A DNA stretch of 64,000 bases from assembly GCA_014237855.1 (NCBI GenBank), contig JABACD010000011.1:1-64000 (forward strand), given 5' to 3'. The notes below the pieces were generated by a model. That model made no database searches. It saw nothing but the letters and a program-made list of their open reading frames with translations, and had not been told where the DNA came from. The position numbers and the translations under genes are program-made. Numbering within the stretch: the first letter of the stretch is position 1; the number at the start of each line of letters is the position of its first letter. Of this stretch, positions 27,042 to 34,119 are shown one piece after another. This DNA comes from Planctomycetota bacterium. GTDB taxonomy: Bacteria > Planctomycetota > UBA1135 > GCA-002686595.

Positions 27042-28907
27042 TCACTCCTCCTCGGAGTCCTCCTCAGCGGCGGCTTCCTCAGCGGCGGCTTCCTCAGCGG
27101 CGGCTTCCTCCGCGGCGGCTTCCTCGGCACGGCGTATCCGCCATGCGGAGCGCTCCTTTTCGAGCGGGTCATCGGTGAAGTCGAGGACCGTCTCGATTTG
27201 CTCCTCCCCTCGGGCGAGGACAACGGACTTCTTCGGACCACCCTCCTGGAGTGAGGAGGTGATCTGGCGACGATTCTTCATCTCGACTCCATCCATGGAG
27301 ATGATCTCGTCTCCCTGCTGCCAACCGGCCTTCTCTGCCAGAGAACCGCCCATCACCCGCTCGAGGAATCGACCACGCTCCCCCCCCAGATAGACCCCCA
27401 TGCGTCGTGGGTCGGGCTCTCGCATGAAGCTGCGATCAACCTTGTGGTCGAGATCAGCAAAACCAACCGCAGCCATTGCGACAACCAGTGCCGAGTGACG
27501 CTGGTCCTCATGGTTCACCTCTGCCAGCGTATCGAATTGAGTGTGATGCAAGCGGCGGTAGCCATCCCTCGACTGATCCCAGTGGAAAGCGGGCACCCCC
27601 GCCTCCACGAAGGGCCCATGGTCGCTGGGACCGGGGCGCAGGCCCTGGACCTCCCAAATCTCGAAGGGGCGCGTAGGGTCCAGTCGTTGAATGGGTGCGA
27701 AGACCGTCTGAAAGTCCTCGAGCATGGCCGCTGTGACGCCGATCCCGCGCAGGTAGTTCGTACCGTTGTCATGATTGAAGACAACGCTGATGTTCTCCAG
27801 CTCCTCCACATGCTTCTCGACATAGCCCTTCGACCCGTGGAGACCTTGCTCCTCGCCACTGTAGAGCACGAAGCGAATGGATCGCCGGGGAACGATGTCA
27901 GCGAACATGATCAGGCGCGCCGCCTCGAGTGTGGTCGCCACCCCGGTCCCATTGTCACAGGCACCCTCGGCGCCGTCCCAGGCATCGATGTGACCCTGGA
28001 CAATGACGAACTCGTCGGGGAACTCGCTACCGGTGATCTCAGCCACGACGTTGTGCTGGGGAATCGGGCCGTGCAGGAACTGGTCCTGAATATCAAACTC
28101 GAGGCGTACCGGGTCGGCCCCCGTCTCAGCTGCAGCCTGGGCCTCGGTTGCCAGGGCTTCAAACTCCTCGAAGAGCAGTTTGATCTCCACCAGCCGTGGG
28201 AGGTTCTCCCACTCGATGTCCCAGCTTCCTCCGGTGCTCAGGCGACCGTCGCGAATGCCGGGGCGAATCCTGCCGAGTGCTCCGACCTCCAGGAACAGCT
28301 CCTCGTACTCGTCCCGCTCGCTGCGCTCGGCCTTTGGATGACGCAAGACCCAGGCACCCTTGAAGTCGTCCTTGCGCTCCTGGAGCTCTTCCAGGCTGGC
28401 GGGCTCCCTGAGCGCAGGACCCTCCTGGGCACCGGCGGTCCCGGGTGACCAGCAAGGAGTGACGAATGTCAGCGACCGCTCCTCCGGTGAGACAACTCGC
28501 CCACTCTTCGGACCCCGATCGAAGCCAACCTCGACCTCTCCCCAGGGCTCCAGGCTGGCCGGGATGCCCCAGTCCTCAAAGGTCCCCACAGCCCAACCCT
28601 GAGCTAGCTGGAGCTGGGAGCAACCGGTCAATCGGTTCGGAAAGTGAGATGTGATGACCTCGATGTGCCGCCGCGCGCCGTCAAGGTCACGGCTCAACTG
28701 GATCAGCCTCGCCAGCTGGGGGTCATCGGTGATCTCCTCGATGGCTCGTGCCTGAACGGCCTCCTCCTGCGAGGGCTCCTGATCAGATACAGGCTCCTCC
28801 TGTGCGCCCGCGGTGAGCGGTACCAGGAGGGCCAGGGACAGGAAGCACCCGGCACTCCAGGACTGGAGAGCACGAACGGGGAGGAGTAATCGAGGCTGGA
28901 GGCTCAT
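27042..28907 (-). CDS. Exported M28-family zinc aminopeptidase with PDZ domain and Glu/Ala tail
   Basis: 621 residues. Signal peptide ending near TAGAQ (about 36). An M28 peptidase domain (about 60-480) has the expected two-zinc ligands: His306 and Asp318 (QGHIDAWDG...CDNGTG), catalytic Glu352 with Glu353 (YSGEEQGLHGS), Asp380 (FNHDNG) and His455 (LHHTQFDT). An insertion at 130-230 fits a protease-associated-like region. A PDZ domain follows (about 500-580; LGGERGRFLERVMGGSLAEK). The tail is tandem EEAAA repeats encoded by a 15 nt tandem repeat. Likely cleaves N-terminal residues of peptides in the periplasm, by family. Monocistronic. Confidence 0.92.
   Translation of the reverse strand: MSLQPRLLLPVRALQSWSAGCFLSLALLVPLTAGAQEEPVSDQEPSQEEAVQARAIEEITDDPQLARLIQLSRDLDGARRHIEVITSHFPNRLTGCSQLQLAQGWAVGTFEDWGIPASLEPWGEVEVGFDRGPKSGRVVSPEERSLTFVTPCWSPGTAGAQEGPALREPASLEELQERKDDFKGAWVLRHPKAERSERDEYEELFLEVGALGRIRPGIRDGRLSTGGSWDIEWENLPRLVEIKLLFEEFEALATEAQAAAETGADPVRLEFDIQDQFLHGPIPQHNVVAEITGSEFPDEFVIVQGHIDAWDGAEGACDNGTGVATTLEAARLIMFADIVPRRSIRFVLYSGEEQGLHGSKGYVEKHVEELENISVVFNHDNGTNYLRGIGVTAAMLEDFQTVFAPIQRLDPTRPFEIWEVQGLRPGPSDHGPFVEAGVPAFHWDQSRDGYRRLHHTQFDTLAEVNHEDQRHSALVVAMAAVGFADLDHKVDRSFMREPDPRRMGVYLGGERGRFLERVMGGSLAEKAGWQQGDEIISMDGVEMKNRRQITSSLQEGGPKKSVVLARGEEQIETVLDFTDDPLEKERSAWRIRRAEEAAAEEAAAEEAAAEEAAAEEDSEEE
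27061..27120 (-). repeat. Four tandem 15-bp units coding for the EEAAA tail
   Basis: Plus-strand unit TCCTCAGCGGCGGCT at 27061, 27076 and 27091 is identical, with one substitution in the copy at 27106. It encodes four EEAAA units at the very C-terminus of the M28 peptidase. Such an array is prone to slippage, so tail length may vary between strains. Confidence 0.9.
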
Positions 28908-29039
28908 GGGCGGGATTCTTCTCGGGCGGCGAGGTGGCCGTGACGCAGGGGGGCCAGGCAGCAGATTAGCAGATCCGCCGTGCGGGCACTGTCAGAAGCC
29001 GGCTTGCCAAGCCCCCAAACGGGTACGACACTTGACCCC

Positions 29040-29714
29040 ATGTCAGCTCCCCATGGCTCCCCGACGCTCCTCCTCGTCCCCACCCAGCTGGAATTGCTCC
29101 GCCTTCGCGACCTGGGGGGATTCGAGGCTGGCCTCTGCCTCACGAAGCTGTGTGGGTTCGGCCCGGTGGCAGCAGCGGCTCGTACGAGCCAGCTCATCAC
29201 CCAGCTTCATCCCGGGCGCGTGCTGCTGCTCGGAATCGCGGGTACCTACGCCCCTGAATCAAACCCGGTTGGTGAAGCCGCCGAGTTCGGAGAGGTTGCC
29301 CTGCACGGCGTCGGTGCCGGTGAGTCGGAGAACTTCCAGGGCCCCCCAGCTCTGGGGTTTCCCCAGTGGCCTGGCTCTCCGGGAACCACGCCCCACCCGG
29401 TCGTCGACTCGCTGCCACTGGCCACGAAGGCACGAGCTGAGCTCGGAACCCTTCTCACGACCTGCTCGGCTTCGAGTAACCAGCAGGAGAGCTCGCGCCG
29501 CCGGGAACTGTTTCCCGGGGCCATCGCCGAGGACATGGAGGGCTTCGCCGTGGCCATGGCCTGCGCCCTCTGCGATACCCCGCTGCGAATTGTCCGTGGC
29601 TTCTCGAACGTCGTCGGTGATCGAGATGCCTCTCAGTGGCGTATTCCCGCGGCCCTTGCCGCAGCTCGTGACCGTGCCCAGCAGATCCTGGCGAACGATG
29701 GTCTCTGGGACTAG
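29040..29714 (+). CDS. mqnB: Futalosine hydrolase
   Basis: 224 residues of the nucleoside phosphorylase/hydrolase fold: LLLVPTQLELL opening, GFGPVAAAA, VLLLGIAGTY near residue 67, and the substrate-binding AEDMEGFAVAMA motif with FSNVVGDRD near the C-terminus. MqnB removes hypoxanthine from futalosine to give dehypoxanthine futalosine in the futalosine route to menaquinone. The assignment rests on the direct junction with mqnD, since the fold alone would also fit MTA/SAH nucleosidase. The start chosen (ATG 29040) begins the first strand; the frame is open to 28980. Stop and next start are adjacent, indicating one transcript. Confidence 0.85.
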   Translation: MSAPHGSPTLLLVPTQLELLRLRDLGGFEAGLCLTKLCGFGPVAAAARTSQLITQLHPGRVLLLGIAGTYAPESNPVGEAAEFGEVALHGVGAGESENFQGPPALGFPQWPGSPGTTPHPVVDSLPLATKARAELGTLLTTCSASSNQQESSRRRELFPGAIAEDMEGFAVAMACALCDTPLRIVRGFSNVVGDRDASQWRIPAALAAARDRAQQILANDGLWD

Positions 29715-30557
29715 GTGGTGAGCTCCCCCATCAGACTGGGCATCTCGACCTGCCCGAACGACACCTTTGCCTTTCATGCACTCCTCACAGGGGCGGTCGC
29801 TCCCCGGAGCTTCGAGATCGAGTTCGAGCTCCTGGATGTCCAGGAGCTGAATGAGGCCCTCGCTGCAGGCCGCTTCGATGCGGCCAAAGGTAGCTTCCAC
29901 GCTGCCTTCAAGCTCGCCAACGAGCTCTGCGTGCTGCGGCCTGGCTCAGCGCTCGGCTTCGGCAACGGGCCCCTCCTGCTGGCCCCGGGACGACCACGCG
30001 AGTTCGACGCTCCCCGGCGGGTCCTGGGCCCTGGCCGGCTGACCACAGCTCAGCTCCTGATGCAGCTCTACCACCCGGAGGAAAGGGAGATCGAGCACAT
30101 GATCTTCTCCGGGATCATGCCCGCGCTCGAGGAGGGAGAGGCCGATCTCGGCGTTTGTATCCACGAGGGTCGCTTCACCTGGGAGCAGAGAGGGCTGCAG
30201 TTCGTGGAGGACCTCGGACAGACCTGGCAGCAACACACGAGCACGCCCCTGCCCCTCGGAGGCATCTTCGCGCGTAAGGCACTTGATCGAGCCCTCATCG
30301 CGGAACTCGAGGGAGTCATATCCGCATCGATCTCCTACGCCCGTGCTCATCCCGAAGAGGCTCTCATCTCCATGCGCCGCCACGCCCAGGAGCAGAGTGA
30401 CGAGGTTCTCGCTGCCCATGTCGAGCTCTACGTCAACGAGCACACCAGCGACCTGGGTCCGAGTGGTCGAGCCGCCATCGGCAGACTACAAGCAGAGGCT
30501 CGCCTCGCAGGCGTCCTACCAGCCGATGGACAGGACCTCGAGGTCTTCGGGGACTGA
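29715..30557 (+). CDS. mqnD: 1,4-dihydroxy-6-naphthoate synthase
   Basis: 280 residues, GTG start directly after the mqnB stop (a second GTG follows at 29718). The opening IRLGISTCPNDTFAFHALL is the MqnD signature, and the protein keeps a periplasmic-binding-protein-like fold with GNGPLLL (about 75-80) and LGVCIHEGRFTW (about 144-155). MqnD cleaves cyclic dehypoxanthine futalosine to 1,4-dihydroxy-6-naphthoate. Together with mqnB it shows that this organism makes menaquinone by the futalosine rather than the classical Men route. The other pathway genes (mqnA, C, E) are not in the window. Confidence 0.94.
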   Translation: MVSSPIRLGISTCPNDTFAFHALLTGAVAPRSFEIEFELLDVQELNEALAAGRFDAAKGSFHAAFKLANELCVLRPGSALGFGNGPLLLAPGRPREFDAPRRVLGPGRLTTAQLLMQLYHPEEREIEHMIFSGIMPALEEGEADLGVCIHEGRFTWEQRGLQFVEDLGQTWQQHTSTPLPLGGIFARKALDRALIAELEGVISASISYARAHPEEALISMRRHAQEQSDEVLAAHVELYVNEHTSDLGPSGRAAIGRLQAEARLAGVLPADGQDLEVFGD

Positions 30558-30643
30558 GGAGCTGTCTGATCCACAGCGCTCCAAGAGGTCCAGGGTCACG
30601 CCATGGCTCAGGCCCGGCAGCAAGAGCCGGTCAGCGATCATGA

Positions 30644-31273
30644 TCAGTGTGCCGAGGGCTCACCGTAGCGCAGCTCGTAGCCACTCACGAAGTCGAAGCC
30701 GCCCTGCTGCTTCGGTAGCAGAGCCAGGCAGTAGAGCCTGTCGTAGGCATCTTCGGGAATCACCCGCCCGTACTTCGAGTCTTCCAGCCCCTCTCCATCT
30801 CCAGCTCCCAGGGCCGCGTAGAGCGAGGGTGTGGTATTCGAGTGCCCGCAGACGACCGCTGTCGACCCTGGAGGGAGCTGCTTCAAGGCCTCCAGAGGCC
30901 TGCGCGGATCGTAAGTCACGATCTCGATTCCGCTGGCCGTGGCCAGAGGAGCGAGGGTCTGAAGCGTGCGCTTGTAGTTCGTTGAGAGCAGGTGTGTTAC
31001 CCCGCTAGCTTCGAGCAACCGCGCCAGCTCGCTTGCACGTCGCTGACCAGCCGTGCTGAGCGAGGGATTGCGAGGGTCATCGTCCCCTTTCTCCGCATGG
31101 CGCAGCAGGAAGACCGTAACGGCGTCTCCCGCCACGAGCTCCCGGTCAATCGTCGGGTCCGCGGGGATGGATGGGGCACCTGCTCCCTGCACAAACCCCC
31201 AGCAAAGCAGGGCCAGGGGCAGAACCCATCCAAGAAGAGCACGGACGCGAGGGATCTCTCGTACTGAGGTCAT
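30644..31273 (-). CDS. Exported histidine phosphatase (phosphoglycerate-mutase-like)
   Basis: 209 residues from the ATG at 31273, which starts a signal or anchor sequence (VRALLGWVLPLALLCWGFVQ); the frame is open to 31495 but the longer N-terminus overlaps the terminator of the upstream gene. The phosphatase core has LLRHAEK (catalytic His), TNYKRTLQT, and CGHSNTTPS (second His). This is the branch-2-like small histidine phosphatase type; SixA-like and phytase-like substrates are possible. Predicted to act outside the cytoplasm. Its 5' end lies just downstream of the HC1-like gene's terminator, so read-through may feed it. Confidence 0.85.
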   Translation of the reverse strand: MTSVREIPRVRALLGWVLPLALLCWGFVQGAGAPSIPADPTIDRELVAGDAVTVFLLRHAEKGDDDPRNPSLSTAGQRRASELARLLEASGVTHLLSTNYKRTLQTLAPLATASGIEIVTYDPRRPLEALKQLPPGSTAVVCGHSNTTPSLYAALGAGDGEGLEDSKYGRVIPEDAYDRLYCLALLPKQQGGFDFVSGYELRYGEPSAH

Positions 31274-31296
31274 GGGGAGCTGCTTGCATCTAGGGC

Positions 31297-31339
31297 AAAA
31301 AAAGAAGTCACCGCACTCCGCATCGCGGAAGGCGGTGAC
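31297..31339 (-). terminator. Intrinsic terminator of the HC1-like gene
   Basis: GTCACCGC (31307-31314) pairs with GCGGTGAC (31332-31339), with a smaller nested stem TCCGC/GCGGA (31317-31329), followed on the minus strand by CTTC and a T7 run (A7 at 31297-31303 on plus). It starts 22 nt past the stop at 31362. Confidence 0.85.
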
Positions 31340-31361
31340 CTTGGCTCGATTGCGGTACTGG

Positions 31362-31544
31362 CTACTTGCCGCCGGCGTCGCGTAGTTCCAGCATTTCCTT
31401 GCGGACGTCCTGGGCGGCTGCCTTGAGCTCTTGCATGGCCTTGCGCACGCGGGAGGTTGCGGCCTTGTTGCCACCTTCGGCCTTCTCCACGTCATCGCGG
31501 GCCGCGTCTAGAATGGAGATAAGCTTGTCGAAATTGTCGCTCAT
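31362..31544 (-). CDS. HC1-like mini-histone (DNA-associated protein)
   Basis: 60 residues, wholly helical by inspection, matching the N-terminal domain of chlamydial histone H1-like Hc1: EKAEGGNKAATSRVRKAM corresponds to the Hc1 stretch with GNKAAAQRVR, followed by a KAAAQDVRKEMLELR helix. The Lys-rich DNA-binding tail of Hc1 is missing; the protein ends DAGGK. Small HC1-like proteins are common in Chlamydiae and Planctomycetes and are thought to act in nucleoid compaction or oligomerisation; without the basic tail, direct DNA binding here is doubtful. Own long leader and a strong terminator suggest an abundant monocistronic mRNA. Confidence 0.82.
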   Translation of the reverse strand: MSDNFDKLISILDAARDDVEKAEGGNKAATSRVRKAMQELKAAAQDVRKEMLELRDAGGK

Positions 31545-31864
31545 GATCTGTGTCTTGATCCTTTGGTAGGGCTTGACCCCTAGCTGACTTCGGAGCTGTG
31601 TAGGTTGCTTCTGGGCCTGGAGGAGAGCCTCCTGGAGGCTCTGTTAGGCCACGATCAGGCCTTTCGATCAAGCTCGCCCCCCCCCTAAAGGGCCAAAAAA
31701 GGGCCTTCCCGAATCCGGGGCAATCCAAGACGCGACCGCCAGGGATCCATAAACCAATTCCCTATATGGGCTTATGCCCACATCGCCCCTTGAGCCCCCC
31801 CCCTCCCTCCTCACCCTACGAAGTGCAGATTCGGGCCTGGTACTGCGGAACTGGGGACCAGGAA
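31545..31864. other. Leader region of the HC1-like gene
   Basis: 320 nt without a gene. It contains a perfect palindrome AGAGCCTCC/GGAGGCTCT (31626-31644), C9 and C8 runs near 31677 and 31796, and CCATAAACCAATTCC at 31747-31761, which loosely recalls the shared element at 10305. The HC1-like promoter should lie here; the C-terminal end of the 31865 gene's transcript also runs into it. Confidence 0.45.
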
Positions 31865-32839
31865 CTAGGCCAGATCCGAGTCCGCCAGGGTGTACCACCA
31901 GTGCGCCCTGAGCCAATCGACGTCAAACCGCCTGTCATAGGTCCGCACCACTGACTGGTAGGGAACGGGCTTCACACGCCAGTTGGATTCCTGGAATCGA
32001 CTGAAGGCCGAGGAGCTGTCAGGGAGGAGCGTGACCAGGGATTGCGCCCCCCACTGCCGAGCTTGAGAGCATATCCCCTGCTCGAGCAGTCGGGCGATCT
32101 CCGGCTCATCATCGGGCACCATCCAGTCGCAGAGAGGCACGGCACCGTCCCAGTCCCATCTCGTGCGACGCAGGACAGCCAGCCCCCGCAAGCAATCCCT
32201 GTCGCGGACTCCGAGCAAGAGGTACTCGCAACGGGGCCGCTCCAGGAAGCGCCAGCGGGCCCAGGCCGCATCTCGAATGGTGGCTGCTCCCCAGTCACGT
32301 GCGCATCGATCCCAGAGCCAGCGCAGGTCGGGACCGAGTTCAGCCACCTCGGTCACCTCTTGAGGCCGGTCCATGGGCGCGGTGTCCAATTCACGAAAGA
32401 GGCACAGCTCTTCACGGAGAAACTCGTAGCTCACGAGCTTCTGACCACTGAGCCTCGCCGCCTCGACCGGCCAGCCGTAGTGGAATACATCACCTCCCTC
32501 GATGCCGTAGAGGTCGATGAAGGCCTCCGCCAGTTCGAGGTAGAGGCCATTCTCGCTCGATCCTCGCCGATGATCCGGGTGCACCATCAAGTCAACCGGT
32601 TGCACACACACCCGTTCCTCTCCTCCGATCCAGGTCGTCTGCGAGATCCCCAGATAAGCGCCGATGACCTGGCCCTCCTCCACGGCTACAAGACCTCGAG
32701 GCTCGAATCCCGGTCGTCTGAAGGCCCACTCCCACTCAGCTCTGGACTTGGCTCGGTCCGGGCCGAAGCTCACACGAGCACAGGCAAGCAGGCTCTCAAT
32801 GTCTGCATCGCAAACCAGGCGAATTCTCGGTGATCCCAT
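31865..32839 (-). CDS. GNAT-type acyltransferase-like protein (tandem copy 2)
   Basis: 324 residues from the ATG at 32839, four bases after the stop of the upstream paralogue; the frame extends to 33157 but that part overlaps the paralogue. A GNAT-like domain covers about 1-150: GLVAVEEGQVIGAYLGISQT, VDLMVHPDHRRGSS (the acetyl-CoA pyrophosphate loop is in the R-R-G-S region), then a second half with WARWRFLERP and a C-terminal WWYTLADSDLA. Substrate unknown. It is a diverged duplicate of 32844-33872, with the same WRFLE-P and YTL-D-DL motifs. Confidence 0.75.
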   Translation of the reverse strand: MGSPRIRLVCDADIESLLACARVSFGPDRAKSRAEWEWAFRRPGFEPRGLVAVEEGQVIGAYLGISQTTWIGGEERVCVQPVDLMVHPDHRRGSSENGLYLELAEAFIDLYGIEGGDVFHYGWPVEAARLSGQKLVSYEFLREELCLFRELDTAPMDRPQEVTEVAELGPDLRWLWDRCARDWGAATIRDAAWARWRFLERPRCEYLLLGVRDRDCLRGLAVLRRTRWDWDGAVPLCDWMVPDDEPEIARLLEQGICSQARQWGAQSLVTLLPDSSSAFSRFQESNWRVKPVPYQSVVRTYDRRFDVDWLRAHWWYTLADSDLA

Positions 32840-32843
32840 GACT

Positions 32844-33872
32844 CTAGACCAGATCGGTATCTCCAAGAGTGTAGTACCAGTGCTGCGACCAGAATCTGGT
32901 CGGATAAGCAGCGTCAAACCCATGCCCCACCAGGAGCAGCGAACTGGGACACACCCGAAACCCGAGCTCTTGCAGGTTCGCGAAGCTCTCGCAGGCAGGA
33001 GGCAGCAAGTGCACGATACGATCGACACCCTCCTCCTCGGCCCGAGCGACCGCCCAGCGCACCAGGTCCCCCTCCGCATCCGGGTGGGCCAGCCAGTCAC
33101 ATAGAAGCCCCACGCGCCGCCCTTCCCAGGTGCCCGTACGCCAGACTGCGAGGCCACGCAACTCTGAGGAGCTCGAGCGAGACACTCCCAGGCGGTAGGA
33201 ACGTGTAGGGTGCCTCATGAACCGCCAGTCGAGGGCACTGGCCTGCCGATCCGCCAGGACCCAGGGACCAGCGGCTCGGGCCAGGAACAGCTGCTGAAGC
33301 TCGTGAGCGTGGGCATGCAGCGAAGGACCACTCAGTTCCTCGGCTGATTCACCAGCTGGAACTCGGGAGAATCTGTCCAGCACGAGCAGTGGCTGGGAGC
33401 GCAGGGGCACGTAGTCGAGCAGGCGCTCCCCGACACGACGGGCCAGGGGGACGGGAAAGCCCCACATCCAGGGGTCTCCCTCACCGACCAGGCCACCGTA
33501 GCGCTCTGCAAAGAACCGTCCGGTACGGGCGAAGGTCCCCCGGTGGCCAAGACCGCGCGCCGCGGGAACCGAGAAGGAATCGATCCCCTGCGTCACCTCG
33601 ACCCATACCCCATCGAGACGCAAGCGCTGGGGAGAACCAGCGTACTGGGCCAGCACCGAGCCCAGCTCGTCGAAGGCCAGAGCGATCCGTCGCCCAGCTG
33701 GATTTTCCAGGAAGCGCCAGCGCCACTCCTCGAGACTCCGCTGGCGGAAGCCAGCATCCACCCCCGCGTTCACCAGATTGAAGGCGCGCAGGATGGCCTG
33801 CTCGTCCCCGGCCTCGTACTCGCGTACCAAGACCTCGGGGGTCCTTGCGGAGCCTGGAAGCTGCTGCGACAT
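32844..33872 (-). CDS. GNAT-type acyltransferase-like protein (tandem copy 1)
   Basis: 342 residues. N-terminal REYEAGDEQAILRAFNLVN is the usual first strand-helix of GNAT proteins, followed by EEWRWRFLENPAG, a middle strand region (VTQGIDSFSVPAARGLGHRG, where other GNATs bind acetyl-CoA), and a second lobe ending in HWYYTLGDTDLV. The family resembles the GNAT proteins that sit in polysaccharide and surface-modification loci, but the acceptor is unknown. It forms a two-gene unit with the downstream copy and starts about 90 nt past the tRNA-Sec 3' end on the same strand. Confidence 0.77.
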   Translation of the reverse strand: MSQQLPGSARTPEVLVREYEAGDEQAILRAFNLVNAGVDAGFRQRSLEEWRWRFLENPAGRRIALAFDELGSVLAQYAGSPQRLRLDGVWVEVTQGIDSFSVPAARGLGHRGTFARTGRFFAERYGGLVGEGDPWMWGFPVPLARRVGERLLDYVPLRSQPLLVLDRFSRVPAGESAEELSGPSLHAHAHELQQLFLARAAGPWVLADRQASALDWRFMRHPTRSYRLGVSRSSSSELRGLAVWRTGTWEGRRVGLLCDWLAHPDAEGDLVRWAVARAEEEGVDRIVHLLPPACESFANLQELGFRVCPSSLLLVGHGFDAAYPTRFWSQHWYYTLGDTDLV

Positions 33873-33964
33873 GGGCGGAGTCTAGCCTGCGGATTGCCCC
33901 CTTGCACGGTGAGGACTGCTTCCAAGGCGACGGTCGCCCTCCCTGCTTCTCATCGAGGGCTGGA

Positions 33965-34062
33965 TGGCGGGAGTGCATGGGAATCGAACCCACCGGCCCC
34001 GCTGTTCACGGAGCCCAACCGGCTTTGAAGGCCGGGCCGCACACCAGCACGGATCCACTCCC
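33965..34062 (-). tRNA. selC: tRNA-Sec, anticodon UCA, CCA encoded
   Basis: 98 nt reading GGGAGTGGATCC at the 5' end and CACTCCCGCCA at the 3' end. Features specific to selenocysteine tRNA: a 6-bp D stem (CCGTGC/GTGCGG) closed by a 4 nt TGGT loop; anticodon stem CCGGC/GCCGG with loop CTTCAAA, giving UCA; a long variable arm with a 7 bp stem (GGCTCCG/CGGGGCC) and 7 nt loop; and a T stem GTGGG/CCCAT with loop TTCGATT. The acceptor has seven Watson-Crick pairs; the eighth position of the long acceptor stem faces G with G. CCA is in the gene. It reads UGA as selenocysteine with SelB. It lies two genes from selD on the same strand; selA and selB are not in the window. Confidence 0.95.
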
Positions 34063-34119
34063 TTCGATGAGGGGCAGAGAGTAGCGGCAGCCGGCGGTGT
34101 TGGGAAGCAAGGCTTGCCC

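Noticed and set aside
27061-27120. CRISPR-like repeat
   Set aside because: The 15-bp units are directly adjacent without spacers and are in frame inside a coding sequence.
27444-28448. 334-codon plus-strand ORF
   Set aside because: Antisense to the M28 peptidase with all its metal ligands.
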